Shown: positions 16,799 through 25,803 of the stretch, piece after piece | How positions within the stretch are numbered: the first letter of the stretch is position 1 | Layout of the letters: each line of letters begins with the position of its first letter | The notes under the pieces: generated by a model | The model's database searches: none | What the model saw: only the letters and a program-made list of their open reading frames with translations | What the model was told of the DNA's origin: nothing | Made by a program: the position numbers and the translations under genes | Origin: Sulfurovum sp. | GTDB lineage: Bacteria > Campylobacterota > Campylobacteria > Campylobacterales > Sulfurovaceae | Assembly: GCA_027049035.1 (NCBI GenBank) | Contig: JALTVI010000018.1 | Location: 1-64,000, forward strand | Direction: 5' to 3' | Length of the DNA stretch: 64,000 nt

Positions 16799-17436
16799 TT
16801 GGGCTCCTTGAGCATCTGTTTGATTTTTACAACAATGTAGTCGGCAATCTCCTCTATGTCACACGCCGCACAGGTATCGAGTTCGATATCCTGAAGTTCG
16901 GCGGCTTTCAGGCGCAGCGGTTTGGTCGTTACCATCAGGTTAAGGGTTCCAAGCACCATAAAGTAGAGGATCATCGGTATCGCGTTGTAAAAACACCCTT
17001 TCTCCTCTCCACGCTTGAGAATGTCGCTGAAGAGCGCAAAGAGTTTTCGCATCGAGGCAAAGAGCATTTCGGGCACCACCGCGCCGCTGTCACTGAGCTC
17101 TTTGAGCAGCAAAGAGGGGAGGTAGGGGTGCTCGCACGCATACCTGGCATAGGTGCGGATGAACCCCTCCAGCTCCGCTTCGGGGTTGTCGTGGGTTTGG
17201 TTCTCTTCGGTCACCGCTTCGTAAATTTCGATGAGCACTTCGCGCATCACCGCTTCGTAGAGACCCTTTTTATTCTTGAAGTAGTAGAAGACCATCGCCT
17301 TGTTCAGCCCGCAGCGCTGTGCGAGCTCATCCATCGAAGACTCTGCGTAGCCCTTTTCGGAGAAGAGTGACTTGGCGTGGGTGACGATGAGCGCCTTGGA
17401 GGCTTCGGCATCCCGTTTCTGTACTTTTTTAGACAT
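16795..17436 (-). CDS. TetR-family repressor
   Basis: 213 residues. The N-terminal 60 residues are a TetR helix-turn-helix (KALIVTHAKSLFSEKGYAESSMDELAQRCGLNKAMVFYYFKNKKGLYEAV). The C-terminal ligand domain is helical and includes a CAACD pair near residue 190 (DTCAACDIEEIADYIV) that could respond to oxidants or metals. It is the first gene of the efflux operon, and the palindrome over its own promoter points to autoregulation. The same palindrome lies before the operon at 3618, its probable second target. Confidence 0.92.
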   Translation of the reverse strand: MSKKVQKRDAEASKALIVTHAKSLFSEKGYAESSMDELAQRCGLNKAMVFYYFKNKKGLYEAVMREVLIEIYEAVTEENQTHDNPEAELEGFIRTYARYACEHPYLPSLLLKELSDSGAVVPEMLFASMRKLFALFSDILKRGEEKGCFYNAIPMILYFMVLGTLNLMVTTKPLRLKAAELQDIELDTCAACDIEEIADYIVVKIKQMLKEPK

Positions 17437-17450
17437 TAGACCATCCTATC

Positions 17451-17474
17451 AATTAACTAGTTAGTTAATTATAG
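17451..17474 (-). promoter_or_regulatory. Promoter with TetR-type operator (copy 2)
   Basis: AATTAACTAGTTAGTTAATT at 17451-17470 is an inverted repeat of 9-bp half sites (AATTAACTA/TAGTTAATT) with a 2-base centre. It overlaps a perfect minus-strand TATAAT (17468-17473) and lies 15 bp before the TetR start. No clear -35 is seen, as is usual for the main sigma factor of Campylobacterota. Confidence 0.75.
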
Positions 17475-17514
17475 AGTGGTAAAACTTAATTCTTTATGAA
17501 ATGACTAGAATACA

Positions 17515-19482
17515 TTAGCTGCAGCTGTCGCTGTAGCGGTTTCGCACGGCAAGAAATTTGTCAAGGTGTTCGAAAAAAATATCGATGAGTTTCGGATCGA
17601 ACTGCTTGCCCCGCTCTGCCCTGAGATAGGCGAAGACCGCTTCATCGGGCCACGCCTCCTTGTAGCAGCGTTCGCTCCCAAGCGCATCGAAGACATCCGC
17701 CAGTGCGGTGATACGCCCGTAGATGTGTATCTCTTCACCCTTGAGCCCACGGGGGTACCCCTTGCCATCATAGCGCTCGTGGTGCTCGTGTGCAATGCAT
17801 GCAGCAGCTTTAAGCAGCGGCTTGTCGGAGTCCTTGAAGAGATCGTATCCGATGGCGGCATGCCGCTTCATCACTTCACGCTCCTCATCATCGAGCGTCC
17901 CCTCTTTGTTCAAGATTGCATCGGGAATGGCCACCTTTCCGATATCATGCATGGGAGAGGCGGTCACAAGATGTTTGATCTCCTCTTCACTCAGGCCGCA
18001 GTATTTGCCAAGCAGTCTGGAGTACTCCGCCACACGGCGTACATGAAATCCAGTCTCTTTGGAGCGCGCTTCGCTTATTTCGGAGAGCCGGTAAATAAGA
18101 TCCTGCTGTGTCTGCTCAATAGTCTCATGCATATGGAGGATTTCGGTGATGTCGTGACGAATAGAGATGAACTCCTCAATTTCCCCTTCATTGTTGACTA
18201 TGGGGTTTACCGTCACTTCGACAACGTAGTCGCTGCCGTCTTTCTTCCTGTTTTTTACCACCCCTTTCCAGGGACGTCTGGCAAGGATCGTAGCCCACAT
18301 CTTGTCAAATACCTCTTTTGGTGTATCAGGATGACGGATTACCCTGTGCGGTTTACCAATGAGCTCTTCTGCACTGAAGCCGGAAATTTCGCAAAACTTC
18401 TCGTTGACATAAGTGATCCTGCCGCTTCTGTCGGTTTTAGAGACGATGTTGCTGCGGTCTACCGCATCTTTGTACTCCTCAAGCAGCCTGATGGTTCTGC
18501 CCACATCATTTTTAAGCCTGAATGCCAGCAGAAACGTCAGAACCGTTGTCAAAATGAGTGCGGCGATGTTGAAAGCAAGTTTGAGGTAGATCTCTTTTGA
18601 ACGTTTTTCTATGGATGCATCTATCTCATACAGATACTCCTTCTCTATCTGATAGATGCGGTTGATCAGCGCCGTACTTTTTTCGAACCACTCTCTGGGC
18701 TGAATCGTCTGAACATCAAACTGATGTTTTTCCATCTCTTCAAGCAAAGAGGCCAGATAGTGAAACTGCGGAGAGTCTATAACGGTTTCGAGCTTTTTGA
18801 CATAATAGGGTTCCTGCAATGATCTGGCACGCTCTAGCGAAGCGATATACTCTCCCCTTGCCAGCATGACCATATGCATCAGTTTTCTATCCGGTTTTTT
18901 AAGCGACAACAGCCCGTTAACCCCGCCGCGCATCTGCCCCAGTGCCTCCTTCAGGTAGGTCAGGTTGGTATAGGCCATCAATCTGGTTTTTATATCGGTA
19001 TCATCTACCGAGGTAAGTAGCTTCAGATAGTCCACCTGAAATTCACGGATGATACGGGTATACGCTTCAAAAGCGCTGCTTGGAGCAATAGTGCGCCCTT
19101 TTACGGTACTGCGAAGCGCTTTCAGTCTCTTCCGTATCACTTCCAGAGCACGGTAAGAGAGTGTTCCTTCCCTTTCAAGTATTGTAAGCGCACTATCGAC
19201 TGCTTTTCGCTTCTCTGCCAGCACTTTTTTGAAATCTTCACCGCTGCTGCTGAGATAGCCGCTGCTCACGCCGCGTTCCAGCTGCAGACTGTCAATAAGG
19301 TTTGAGACAAGTTTGACAGTTTGAACACTTTGCTTTAACCGGTCGAAATCGCGCAGCTGTGTATAGGCATCACCTATGATATATCCAAAGCCAAGTACAA
19401 TAATTATCATCGGAAGTGCCACCAGCAGACGCAGCTTGTTCAGAGTGGTACCGGAGGTGTTCTGAGTAGATGCGTGTTTCAT
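17515..19482 (-). CDS. NIT-PAS-HD-GYP signalling protein
   Basis: 655 residues from the ATG at 19482; further upstream codons give a poor N-terminus. Order: a membrane helix (about 17-38), a periplasmic NIT (nitrate/nitrite-sensing-like) domain with LQLERGVSSGYLSSSG, a second helix (about 295-318), a PAS domain (DRSGRITYVNEKFCEISGFSAEELIGK), and a C-terminal HD-GYP domain with HDIGK and HHERYDGKGYPRGL. HD-GYP enzymes hydrolyse cyclic di-GMP; the key residues are present. It likely links an outside anion or redox signal to biofilm or motility state. It lies 122 bp after purM and has no obvious operon partner. Confidence 0.9.
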   Translation of the reverse strand: MKHASTQNTSGTTLNKLRLLVALPMIIIVLGFGYIIGDAYTQLRDFDRLKQSVQTVKLVSNLIDSLQLERGVSSGYLSSSGEDFKKVLAEKRKAVDSALTILEREGTLSYRALEVIRKRLKALRSTVKGRTIAPSSAFEAYTRIIREFQVDYLKLLTSVDDTDIKTRLMAYTNLTYLKEALGQMRGGVNGLLSLKKPDRKLMHMVMLARGEYIASLERARSLQEPYYVKKLETVIDSPQFHYLASLLEEMEKHQFDVQTIQPREWFEKSTALINRIYQIEKEYLYEIDASIEKRSKEIYLKLAFNIAALILTTVLTFLLAFRLKNDVGRTIRLLEEYKDAVDRSNIVSKTDRSGRITYVNEKFCEISGFSAEELIGKPHRVIRHPDTPKEVFDKMWATILARRPWKGVVKNRKKDGSDYVVEVTVNPIVNNEGEIEEFISIRHDITEILHMHETIEQTQQDLIYRLSEISEARSKETGFHVRRVAEYSRLLGKYCGLSEEEIKHLVTASPMHDIGKVAIPDAILNKEGTLDDEEREVMKRHAAIGYDLFKDSDKPLLKAAACIAHEHHERYDGKGYPRGLKGEEIHIYGRITALADVFDALGSERCYKEAWPDEAVFAYLRAERGKQFDPKLIDIFFEHLDKFLAVRNRYSDSCS

Positions 19483-19604
19483 ACCGTTTCTTTGATGGGG
19501 TTTTTTAGTCTGATTGTAGCATAGTATAACAGAAGTTGAAAAGAAATATTTGTATAGAAAATAATCAGGAGGCAAAACAGCCTCTGAACGGGAGAGTGAA
19601 GGTA

Positions 19605-20600
19605 TTAAACCAGCTCAACCCCTTTTTCACCGGAAACAAGCTCTCCGATGACATAGCCGTCGGTATTGGCAAGCACCGCATCGATATTTTCGGGTTCGAC
19701 GACCCACACCATGCCCACACCCATGTTGAACGCACGGAACATCTCCTCTTCGTCGACATACTGGCGCATGAACTCGAAGATGGGAAGCACTCTGATATCC
19801 TCTTTTCTCACCACCGCTCTGATGCCTTCAGGCAGTACGCGCGGTAGGTTCTCGACAATGCCTCCGCCCGTGATGTGTGCAAGCGCTTTGATGTTCGCTT
19901 TGTTTGCCTTGTACTCTTTGACATAAATGCGCGTAGGCTCCAGCAGCGTCTCAAGCAGCGGCTTGCCCTCAAACTCCGTATCAAGCCCCATCCCCAGCTT
20001 GTCAAAGAAGAGCTTGCGTACCAGAGAGTAGCCGTTAGAGTGGACTCCCGAACTTGGCATTGCTACCAGTACCTGGCCCGGTCTGACGTTGGAGACGGTA
20101 TCCATCTCGCTTCTTTCAGCAATTCCCACGGCAAAACCGGCAAGGTCAAAGTCGTTTTCACTGTACATCCCCGGCATCTCCGCCGTCTCTCCGCCAACGA
20201 GCGCGCACTCCGCTCTTCTGCATCCTTCGGCGATGCCCGCTACAACATCCTTGGCATTCTTAGGCAGCAGCTTGCCAGTTGCATAGTAGTCCAGGAAGAA
20301 CATCGGCACACCGTTGTTGCAGATGAGATCGTTGACACACATTGCCACAAGGTCGATACCGACTGTATCAAGCTTGCCGCTCTCGATGGCGATCTTGAGC
20401 TTGGTACCCACGCCGTCGGTAGCGGAGAGGATCACCGGCTCTTTGTAGCCTGAGGGCAGTGCGTACGCGCCGGCAAAAGAGCCGATACCACCGATGACAT
20501 TCTCATCGAACGTCGATTTCACATCGGCCTTGATCGCCTCGACAAATTCGTTCCCCGCATCGATATCGACACCGGCATCCTTATATGAAATATTTGACAT
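19605..20600 (-). CDS. purM: Phosphoribosylformylglycinamidine cyclo-ligase
   Basis: 331 residues, the usual PurM length. It forms the imidazole ring in purine synthesis using ATP. Recognised by SYKDAGVDIDAGNEFVEAIK at the start, GGIGSFAGAYALPSGYKEPVILSATDGVGTKLKIA, and the later GGETAEMPGMY and LAHITGGGIVENLPRVLP blocks. Its ATG begins immediately after the stop codon of the DUF2892 gene (no gap). Confidence 0.96.
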   Translation of the reverse strand: MSNISYKDAGVDIDAGNEFVEAIKADVKSTFDENVIGGIGSFAGAYALPSGYKEPVILSATDGVGTKLKIAIESGKLDTVGIDLVAMCVNDLICNNGVPMFFLDYYATGKLLPKNAKDVVAGIAEGCRRAECALVGGETAEMPGMYSENDFDLAGFAVGIAERSEMDTVSNVRPGQVLVAMPSSGVHSNGYSLVRKLFFDKLGMGLDTEFEGKPLLETLLEPTRIYVKEYKANKANIKALAHITGGGIVENLPRVLPEGIRAVVRKEDIRVLPIFEFMRQYVDEEEMFRAFNMGVGMVWVVEPENIDAVLANTDGYVIGELVSGEKGVELV

Positions 20601-20819
20601 CTACGCTTCCTTCTTCTCTCCGCACTCACACGGCGGGAATATCTTTTTAAGGATCATCAGTCCCGGACAGAAGCCGGTCAGGCCGGCGATGAAGAGCATC
20701 GTCATCATCAAAAATGTCACGATAAACGCGGCAGCGAACATCTTCGAGCCTGCCAGCCCCATGATCAGTCCCAGGATGATCGCCTGTACGATCCGCTGCA
20801 TTCTTTCGGCACACAACAT
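20601..20819 (-). CDS. DUF2892-type small membrane protein
   Basis: 72 residues from the ATG at 20819, chosen because AAGGA lies 6 bases before it. Two hydrophobic helices surround a short turn (RIVQAIILGLIMGLAGS and AAFIVTFLMMTMLFIAGLTGFCPGLMILKKIFPPC), the YgaP-like DUF2892 pattern, with a CEC motif near the C-terminus. The function is unknown; family members accompany rhodaneses. It abuts purM without a gap, so the two are likely co-translated. Confidence 0.75.
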   Translation of the reverse strand: MLCAERMQRIVQAIILGLIMGLAGSKMFAAAFIVTFLMMTMLFIAGLTGFCPGLMILKKIFPPCECGEKKEA

Positions 20820-20861
20820 CAACAATCCTTCTGTTTAAATTGAGAAGTATTATAGCTAAAA

Positions 20862-21176
20862 CTAACTTCTAAGTTTACGCCCCAGCTTCGCCTCTACCGA
20901 GCCCACTTTCTTTTCAAGCCTGCCCACAGGCCCCTCTCTCCAATCAATCTTGATGGAGCTGTAGACCCGGCCGCAGTCTTTTTGCAGCTCCTCGTAGGCG
21001 GTGTTAATGACATCAAGCGCTTCCTTGACTGTTGCTGCCTCGATGATGGTCCCCATCGGCGTCAGCTGGTACGCCAGCCCGCTCCTATCGACAATATCAA
21101 GCACCCTTGCGACAAACGCGCTCTTGCTCTGTGTCTTCTCTGTCGGAAACATCGAAAACTCTACTAATGCGGACAT
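20862..21176 (-). CDS. MTH1187-family thiamine-binding protein
   Basis: 104 residues of the PF01910 (YqgV/UPF0045) family: MSALVEFSMFPTEK, QLTPMGTIIEA and RVYSSIKIDWREGP fit the conserved strands. Family members form tetramers with a ferredoxin-like fold, and some bind thiamine or its analogues in the cytoplasm. No TPP riboswitch is seen upstream, where the spacer is only 96 bp to the divergent lipoprotein gene. Confidence 0.85.
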   Translation of the reverse strand: MSALVEFSMFPTEKTQSKSAFVARVLDIVDRSGLAYQLTPMGTIIEAATVKEALDVINTAYEELQKDCGRVYSSIKIDWREGPVGRLEKKVGSVEAKLGRKLRS

Positions 21177-21272
21177 ATAAATTCCTTTTTTAAAAGGATA
21201 ATAACAAAGAAGTCCCTATAACGAGATTGAGAGTGTGATATAATCACTTTTTAAATAAGATGAAGGAAACAG

Positions 21273-21482
21273 ATGAGAAGGAAAGGGTCATACTCTGCAG
21301 CACTGTTTGCATTGCTGCTCTTTAGCGGCTGCCATGAAGCCGACAAGGTACTCTACCCTATCAGCCGGGCCAGTGAAGAGCTCAATACCACTTCGGCAAA
21401 TTTCTCACTTCCTATGACAGGACTTCCCTTCTCTGACATCCACTTCAAACACAGATCGCTGGTACTGGAAAAGAAGTTCTGA
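21273..21482 (+). CDS. Small lipoprotein
   Basis: 69 residues. A signal peptide with lipobox FSGC (Cys20) predicts a lipid-anchored periplasmic protein of about 50 mature residues. No family is recognised. Its stop overlaps the ATG of the flavoprotein gene (TGATG), so it is translated from the same message. Confidence 0.65.
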   Translation: MRRKGSYSAALFALLLFSGCHEADKVLYPISRASEELNTTSANFSLPMTGLPFSDIHFKHRSLVLEKKF

Positions 21483-22741
21483 TGCAGAAGAAAAAAGATG
21501 AAATGGTCATTGTCGGCGGGGGTGCGGCGGGACTTGCTGCCGCAGTACTTTGTGCAAGAAACGGTGTCAATGTTACGCTGCTTGAACAAAACGACCGTTT
21601 GGGGAAGAAGATTCTGGTATCGGGCAACGGCAAGTGCAACATCGGCAACAAAACCGTCTCTCCCGAACGTTTCCACTCCCAAAACCCTGCTTTTGTTAAA
21701 ACAGTACTCAAGGGGTATGATGCCAAGATCATAGAAATATTCTTCCACTCTATAGGACTCGAACTTGTCGAGGGCAAAGAGGGCAAACTCTTTCCGATGT
21801 CGATGCAGGCTGCCAGTGTCGTCGAACTGCTTGAATATGCCGCACTTGAGGCGGGTGTCAAGATTGTCCGCAGCTGCGCTGTCAACCGTGTTGACAGGGT
21901 TGACAACCACTTCACGCTAGAGACTTCGCAGGGAACTTTCAACACCGAAACCCTGCTGCTTGCCTCAGGTTCGGTGGCCGCACCCAAACTCGGCGGCTCG
22001 AGCGCAGGATACGCCTTTGCCACCCGCATGGGACACACTCTCGTACCAAGATATCCGTCACTCGTACAGCTTGTCAGTGAAGAGCGCTGGGTAAAGCAGT
22101 GTGCCGGGGTAAAACTGCCCGGCACCGCCACACTCTTTGCCAACGGCATGCAGGTAACACAGAAAGAGGGCGATCTACTCTTTACCCCCTACGGCATCAG
22201 CGGCCTTACCATACTCGACCTCAGCCGCGAAGTGAGCCTCCATCTGGCACAGTTTGACTACTGTGAACTTTCACTCGATCTGATGCCCCGCTTTACCAAG
22301 GAGCAGCTGACCAATCTGCTGCTTGGCAGAGTCGATGCCAAAAGCCAAAAACCGCTTGCACTCTGGCTGCAGGGTATACTGCACAAAAAACTGGTACCGC
22401 GCATTCTGGAAGTCTCAAAAGTCAAAGCAAAAACGGAAAGTGAACTGAATAGAAAAGAGATAGGCAAGCTTGTCTATGCGCTGAAGCATCTGAAACTGAG
22501 CATTTCAGATACCAAAGGTTTCGAACATGCCGAAGTGGCTACCGGCGGGGTCAATACCGCCGAAGTGGACCCAGAGACAATGATGTCTAAAGTGGTCAAA
22601 AACCTCTATTTTGCCGGAGAGATTCTCGATGTGGACGGCGACAGAGGGGGGTTCAACTTCCACTTCGCATGGGTAAGCGCCATGCGTGCAGCGAAGGCTA
22701 CATCAGCCCCCGCATCATTAGGTACCAGTACATCGGCTTAA
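21482..22741 (+). CDS. BaiN/HI0933-family NAD(P)/FAD-dependent oxidoreductase
   Basis: 419 residues. An N-terminal Rossmann motif (VIVGGGAAGLAAAVLCARNG) binds FAD. GNGKCNIGN and LLASGSVAAPKLGGSSAGYAFA are hallmarks of the HI0933 family, and the C-terminus returns with NLYFAGEILDVDGDRGGFNFHFAW. The physiological substrate of this family in most bacteria is unknown; BaiN of gut clostridia acts on bile-acid intermediates, which is not implied here. The last 44 bases overlap the 3' end of the convergent SQR gene. Confidence 0.88.
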   Translation: MQKKKDEMVIVGGGAAGLAAAVLCARNGVNVTLLEQNDRLGKKILVSGNGKCNIGNKTVSPERFHSQNPAFVKTVLKGYDAKIIEIFFHSIGLELVEGKEGKLFPMSMQAASVVELLEYAALEAGVKIVRSCAVNRVDRVDNHFTLETSQGTFNTETLLLASGSVAAPKLGGSSAGYAFATRMGHTLVPRYPSLVQLVSEERWVKQCAGVKLPGTATLFANGMQVTQKEGDLLFTPYGISGLTILDLSREVSLHLAQFDYCELSLDLMPRFTKEQLTNLLLGRVDAKSQKPLALWLQGILHKKLVPRILEVSKVKAKTESELNRKEIGKLVYALKHLKLSISDTKGFEHAEVATGGVNTAEVDPETMMSKVVKNLYFAGEILDVDGDRGGFNFHFAWVSAMRAAKATSAPASLGTSTSA

Positions 22742-24143
22742 GCATATAGAGGTCGAACGCCCACCAGAACCATCTCGGCTTGGCAGGGTCGAGGAACGGA
22801 ATGGTCGGCGCCAGCCCGTCGTAGTTGAACTCCGCCATGATGATATGGCCGTAATCGACTTTCAGCGGACAGACAGTGTAGCCGTCAAATTTTGCAGTAG
22901 GCTTTTTACCCTCGATGACAGAGACGAGATTCTCCGTCACGACCGGTCCGTGGTGTCTGGCGGAACCGCCGGTTTTTCCTTTTGGAATACCCAAAACATC
23001 TCCCATACCGAAAACATTGGGGTAGCGTCTGTGCTGCAGGGTATGCATATCAACCTCAAGCCATCCTTTTGCTGACCCTTTCTGCCATCCGAGTTTGGAA
23101 TCGACCACCGCTTTTGGCGGAGACATCGGCGGTACTACGTGGATGAAGTCATACTTCATTTCCACCTGGCGCTTCTTTGTGATCATCTCGTACTCATCGA
23201 GATCTGCGTCATATTCGCCTTTGATCTGATAGGTCTCCTCGAATGTCGCCACCTTGTTCTTCACATCCATCGCAATGAGATTGTGCTTGAACTTGTTGGT
23301 GATGGTGTCGTACTGCTTCTGTGTCTCTTCAAGCGACTTGGCAATAGAAGGGATGCCAAAGAGCTTCCCGCCGTTAGTAGCAAAAATATAGTTTGCCCCC
23401 AAACCCTCTTTTTTAAGGTGATCCGCACTGAGATAGAGGATCTTTTGCGGTGCGCCGCCGCACTTGATAGGTGTAGCGGGCTGTGTGTAGATAACCGTAG
23501 GTTTTTTGCCTGATGCAGCAGCAGCTTTGAGCTCGTTGAACCACTTCCAGGTCACTTCACCCCCTTTGGTTGTTCCCTTCTCAAGATCGCTCAGATAGAC
23601 ACTGGAGATGCCGTTGGTACCGATATCGGCTTCGGTCAGTCCTTCGATCCAGTCGTAGTGGTAGACAATACCCGTTGCGACGACCATGTAGTCGTAGCCC
23701 ACCTCTTTCCCGGCACGTGTCACCACCTTGTTGTTGTCCGGATCGAAAGAGGCTACCTCATCTTTGATCCAATTGACATCATCGGAGATAAACTCCTTGT
23801 TGGGCCGGATGACATCGTCATGTGTGTAGAGCCCTGCAGCCATGAATACCTGTCCGGGCTGGTAGATGTGTATTTCATTGGGTGTGATGATCGTAATATC
23901 GGCATTGGGAAGCGCCCGTTTCAGACGCGCCAGTGCCATAATACCTCCCGCACCACCGCCTACGATAAGCAGTTTGACCTTTTTTTCACTGCTTGGGCCC
24001 GCCTCGGCAGGTGTGGGTGCACCCATCATCATGGCTGCACCACCGGTAAGTCCCATCACCTTGAGGGCATCCCTTCGGCTCATACCGCCTTCACGCTCCA
24101 GCGCCTCAAACGCAACCGTGCTGCTTTTTGTAAATGTATCCAT
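22698..24143 (-). CDS. sqr: Sulfide:quinone oxidoreductase, Tat-exported
   Basis: 481 residues. A twin-arginine signal (SRRDALKVMGLTGG at about 22-35) sends it to the periplasm. FAD sites follow: LIVGGGAGGIMALARL, and near the end NVFGMGDVLGIPKGKTG. EIHIYQPGQVFMAAGLY and PATPIKCGGAPQKILYL match SQR/flavocytochrome c sulfide dehydrogenase proteins; Cys in IKCGG is a candidate active residue. It oxidises sulfide and passes electrons to quinone, fitting a sulfur-oxidising lifestyle. An AAAGGAG site precedes the ATG. SQR subtype is not certain. Confidence 0.88.
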   Translation of the reverse strand: MDTFTKSSTVAFEALEREGGMSRRDALKVMGLTGGAAMMMGAPTPAEAGPSSEKKVKLLIVGGGAGGIMALARLKRALPNADITIITPNEIHIYQPGQVFMAAGLYTHDDVIRPNKEFISDDVNWIKDEVASFDPDNNKVVTRAGKEVGYDYMVVATGIVYHYDWIEGLTEADIGTNGISSVYLSDLEKGTTKGGEVTWKWFNELKAAAASGKKPTVIYTQPATPIKCGGAPQKILYLSADHLKKEGLGANYIFATNGGKLFGIPSIAKSLEETQKQYDTITNKFKHNLIAMDVKNKVATFEETYQIKGEYDADLDEYEMITKKRQVEMKYDFIHVVPPMSPPKAVVDSKLGWQKGSAKGWLEVDMHTLQHRRYPNVFGMGDVLGIPKGKTGGSARHHGPVVTENLVSVIEGKKPTAKFDGYTVCPLKVDYGHIIMAEFNYDGLAPTIPFLDPAKPRWFWWAFDLYMLKPMYWYLMMRGLM

Positions 24144-24204
24144 AAAATACTCCTTTTTGGATAGCTATTTACTTATAATACTATTTAATAGATTAAAAAC
24201 CAAA

Positions 24205-25803
24205 TTATTTATGGTTGTTTTCACCGTTTAGCCGAATCTCTTCAACCATCAGCTGCAGCGTCGTGTTGCCCCGAAAATGGTTTTCACTGACGGTGTAGAC
24301 AATATCAGCTCTCGTTCCGGGCATATAAACCGCTTCGGTCTTGAACTGCACCCCCTGATGGGTAATCCCCTCTTGTTCAAAGAGAAAACGCAGGTGATTG
24401 CCCTCTTTCCCCATCTTGTTTGCCTGCAGAATCTGCACATTGCGTGTCAAGAATTTCGGCGTCGGATTGCCCTGCCCGTAGGGTTCGAATTTCTTCAGCA
24501 GTGCCGTAAGGTTAAAAGTTATGTCTCTGAAATGCAATATGCCGACAATATCAGGATCTTCACCACTTTGTGCATCTGCTTCAAGGTAATACTCCTGAAG
24601 TGCTTCGATAAAGGGTTGCAGATTCTTCTCTTCCAGACTCAGCCCGACTGCCGCGGCATGGCCGCCGAACTTCGCAAGCAGAGGACGCGTTTTGTCCACC
24701 AGTGCAAAAAGATCACAGCTGCCGAAACTTCTGCCGCTGCCTTTAAGTACCCCTTCTTCACTTCTGCTCAATATGATGCAGGGCCTTTTCAACTCTCTTG
24801 CTACTCTTGCGGCAACAATGCCCACAACCCCTTCATGCCACGCTTCTCCTGAAACGATAATGACAGAGGCATCTCTGTCGGCTGCAGCAAGAGCAGCTTT
24901 GGTGATCTCGGACTCTGTCGCTTTTCGCGCTTCATTGAAATCGATCAGCCGCTGCAACCGTACTCGGGCATCGTAAATGTTTGAAGCAGTAAGAAATTCA
25001 ACTGCATAGGAGGCATCTTCCATGCGTCCTGCGCTATTGAGGAGCGGACCGAGAAAAAAACCGATATCTTCTGCACTCAAAGTCTCTTTTTGCGCATACT
25101 CTCTGTAGGCTCTGATAGCAGGACGGCTGCTTCTGGAGAGTGACTGAAGTCCTGCAATAACCATTGTCCGATTGATATGTTTCAATGGCATCATATCGGC
25201 AATAATCGCAATAGCAGCCAGCTCCATATAAAACATCATATCGATTGGCACATTCAGTGCATTTTTCAAAGAGGCAATCAGATACCAGGCAATCTGTGCC
25301 CCGCACACCTCATCGTAGGGGAAGGTACACTCAGGCTGTTTCTGGTCAATAATAGCATAGGCGTCGGGCAGTTCAGGCGGAAGCAGATGGTGATCGGTAA
25401 TGATCAGATCGATACCTCTCTCTTTGCATAGCTTTGCCGCATAGAGGGCAGAGATACCGTTGTCAACCGTAATGGCCAGATCGGTCCCCTCTATGCGGGG
25501 GATGATGTTTGCAGAAAGGCCATACCCGTCTCTGAAACGGTTGGGAATAATCCACTCGACAGGATAACCGATCTCTTCAAAAAAGAGACACATCAGGGTT
25601 GTAGAGGTAACCCCATCCACATCATAATCGCCGATAACTGTGATTTTTTCTCTCTTGTTGATCGCTGAAACAATACGTTTCGTCGCTTTTTCCATATCTT
25701 TGAAAGTATGGGGTTTTGGAAGATCGTTAAGGGTAAGAAAGCCCTCCTCGAACCGAGTTTGAAGGAGAGAGGAGAGTTTGTGTAGCGTAAGAGCCTCAGG
25801 CAT
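24205..25803 (-). CDS. recJ: Single-stranded-DNA exonuclease RecJ
   Basis: 532 residues with the DHH phosphoesterase motifs: [23 protein letters not shown], and the DHHA1 part [15 protein letters not shown] ... [13 protein letters not shown]. It degrades single-stranded DNA 5'-3' in recombination and mismatch repair. The ATG overlaps the pyrG stop by 8 bases, so it is the distal gene of the dnaN-pyrG-recJ run. Confidence 0.94.
   Translation of the reverse strand: MPEALTLHKLSSLLQTRFEEGFLTLNDLPKPHTFKDMEKATKRIVSAINKREKITVIGDYDVDGVTSTTLMCLFFEEIGYPVEWIIPNRFRDGYGLSANIIPRIEGTDLAITVDNGISALYAAKLCKERGIDLIITDHHLLPPELPDAYAIIDQKQPECTFPYDEVCGAQIAWYLIASLKNALNVPIDMMFYMELAAIAIIADMMPLKHINRTMVIAGLQSLSRSSRPAIRAYREYAQKETLSAEDIGFFLGPLLNSAGRMEDASYAVEFLTASNIYDARVRLQRLIDFNEARKATESEITKAALAAADRDASVIIVSGEAWHEGVVGIVAARVARELKRPCIILSRSEEGVLKGSGRSFGSCDLFALVDKTRPLLAKFGGHAAAVGLSLEEKNLQPFIEALQEYYLEADAQSGEDPDIVGILHFRDITFNLTALLKKFEPYGQGNPTPKFLTRNVQILQANKMGKEGNHLRFLFEQEGITHQGVQFKTEAVYMPGTRADIVYTVSENHFRGNTTLQLMVEEIRLNGENNHK

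Noticed and set aside
21177-21272. Possible TPP riboswitch before the thiamine-binding protein
   Set aside because: The spacer is short and lacks the conserved CUGAGA and ACCUGA blocks.
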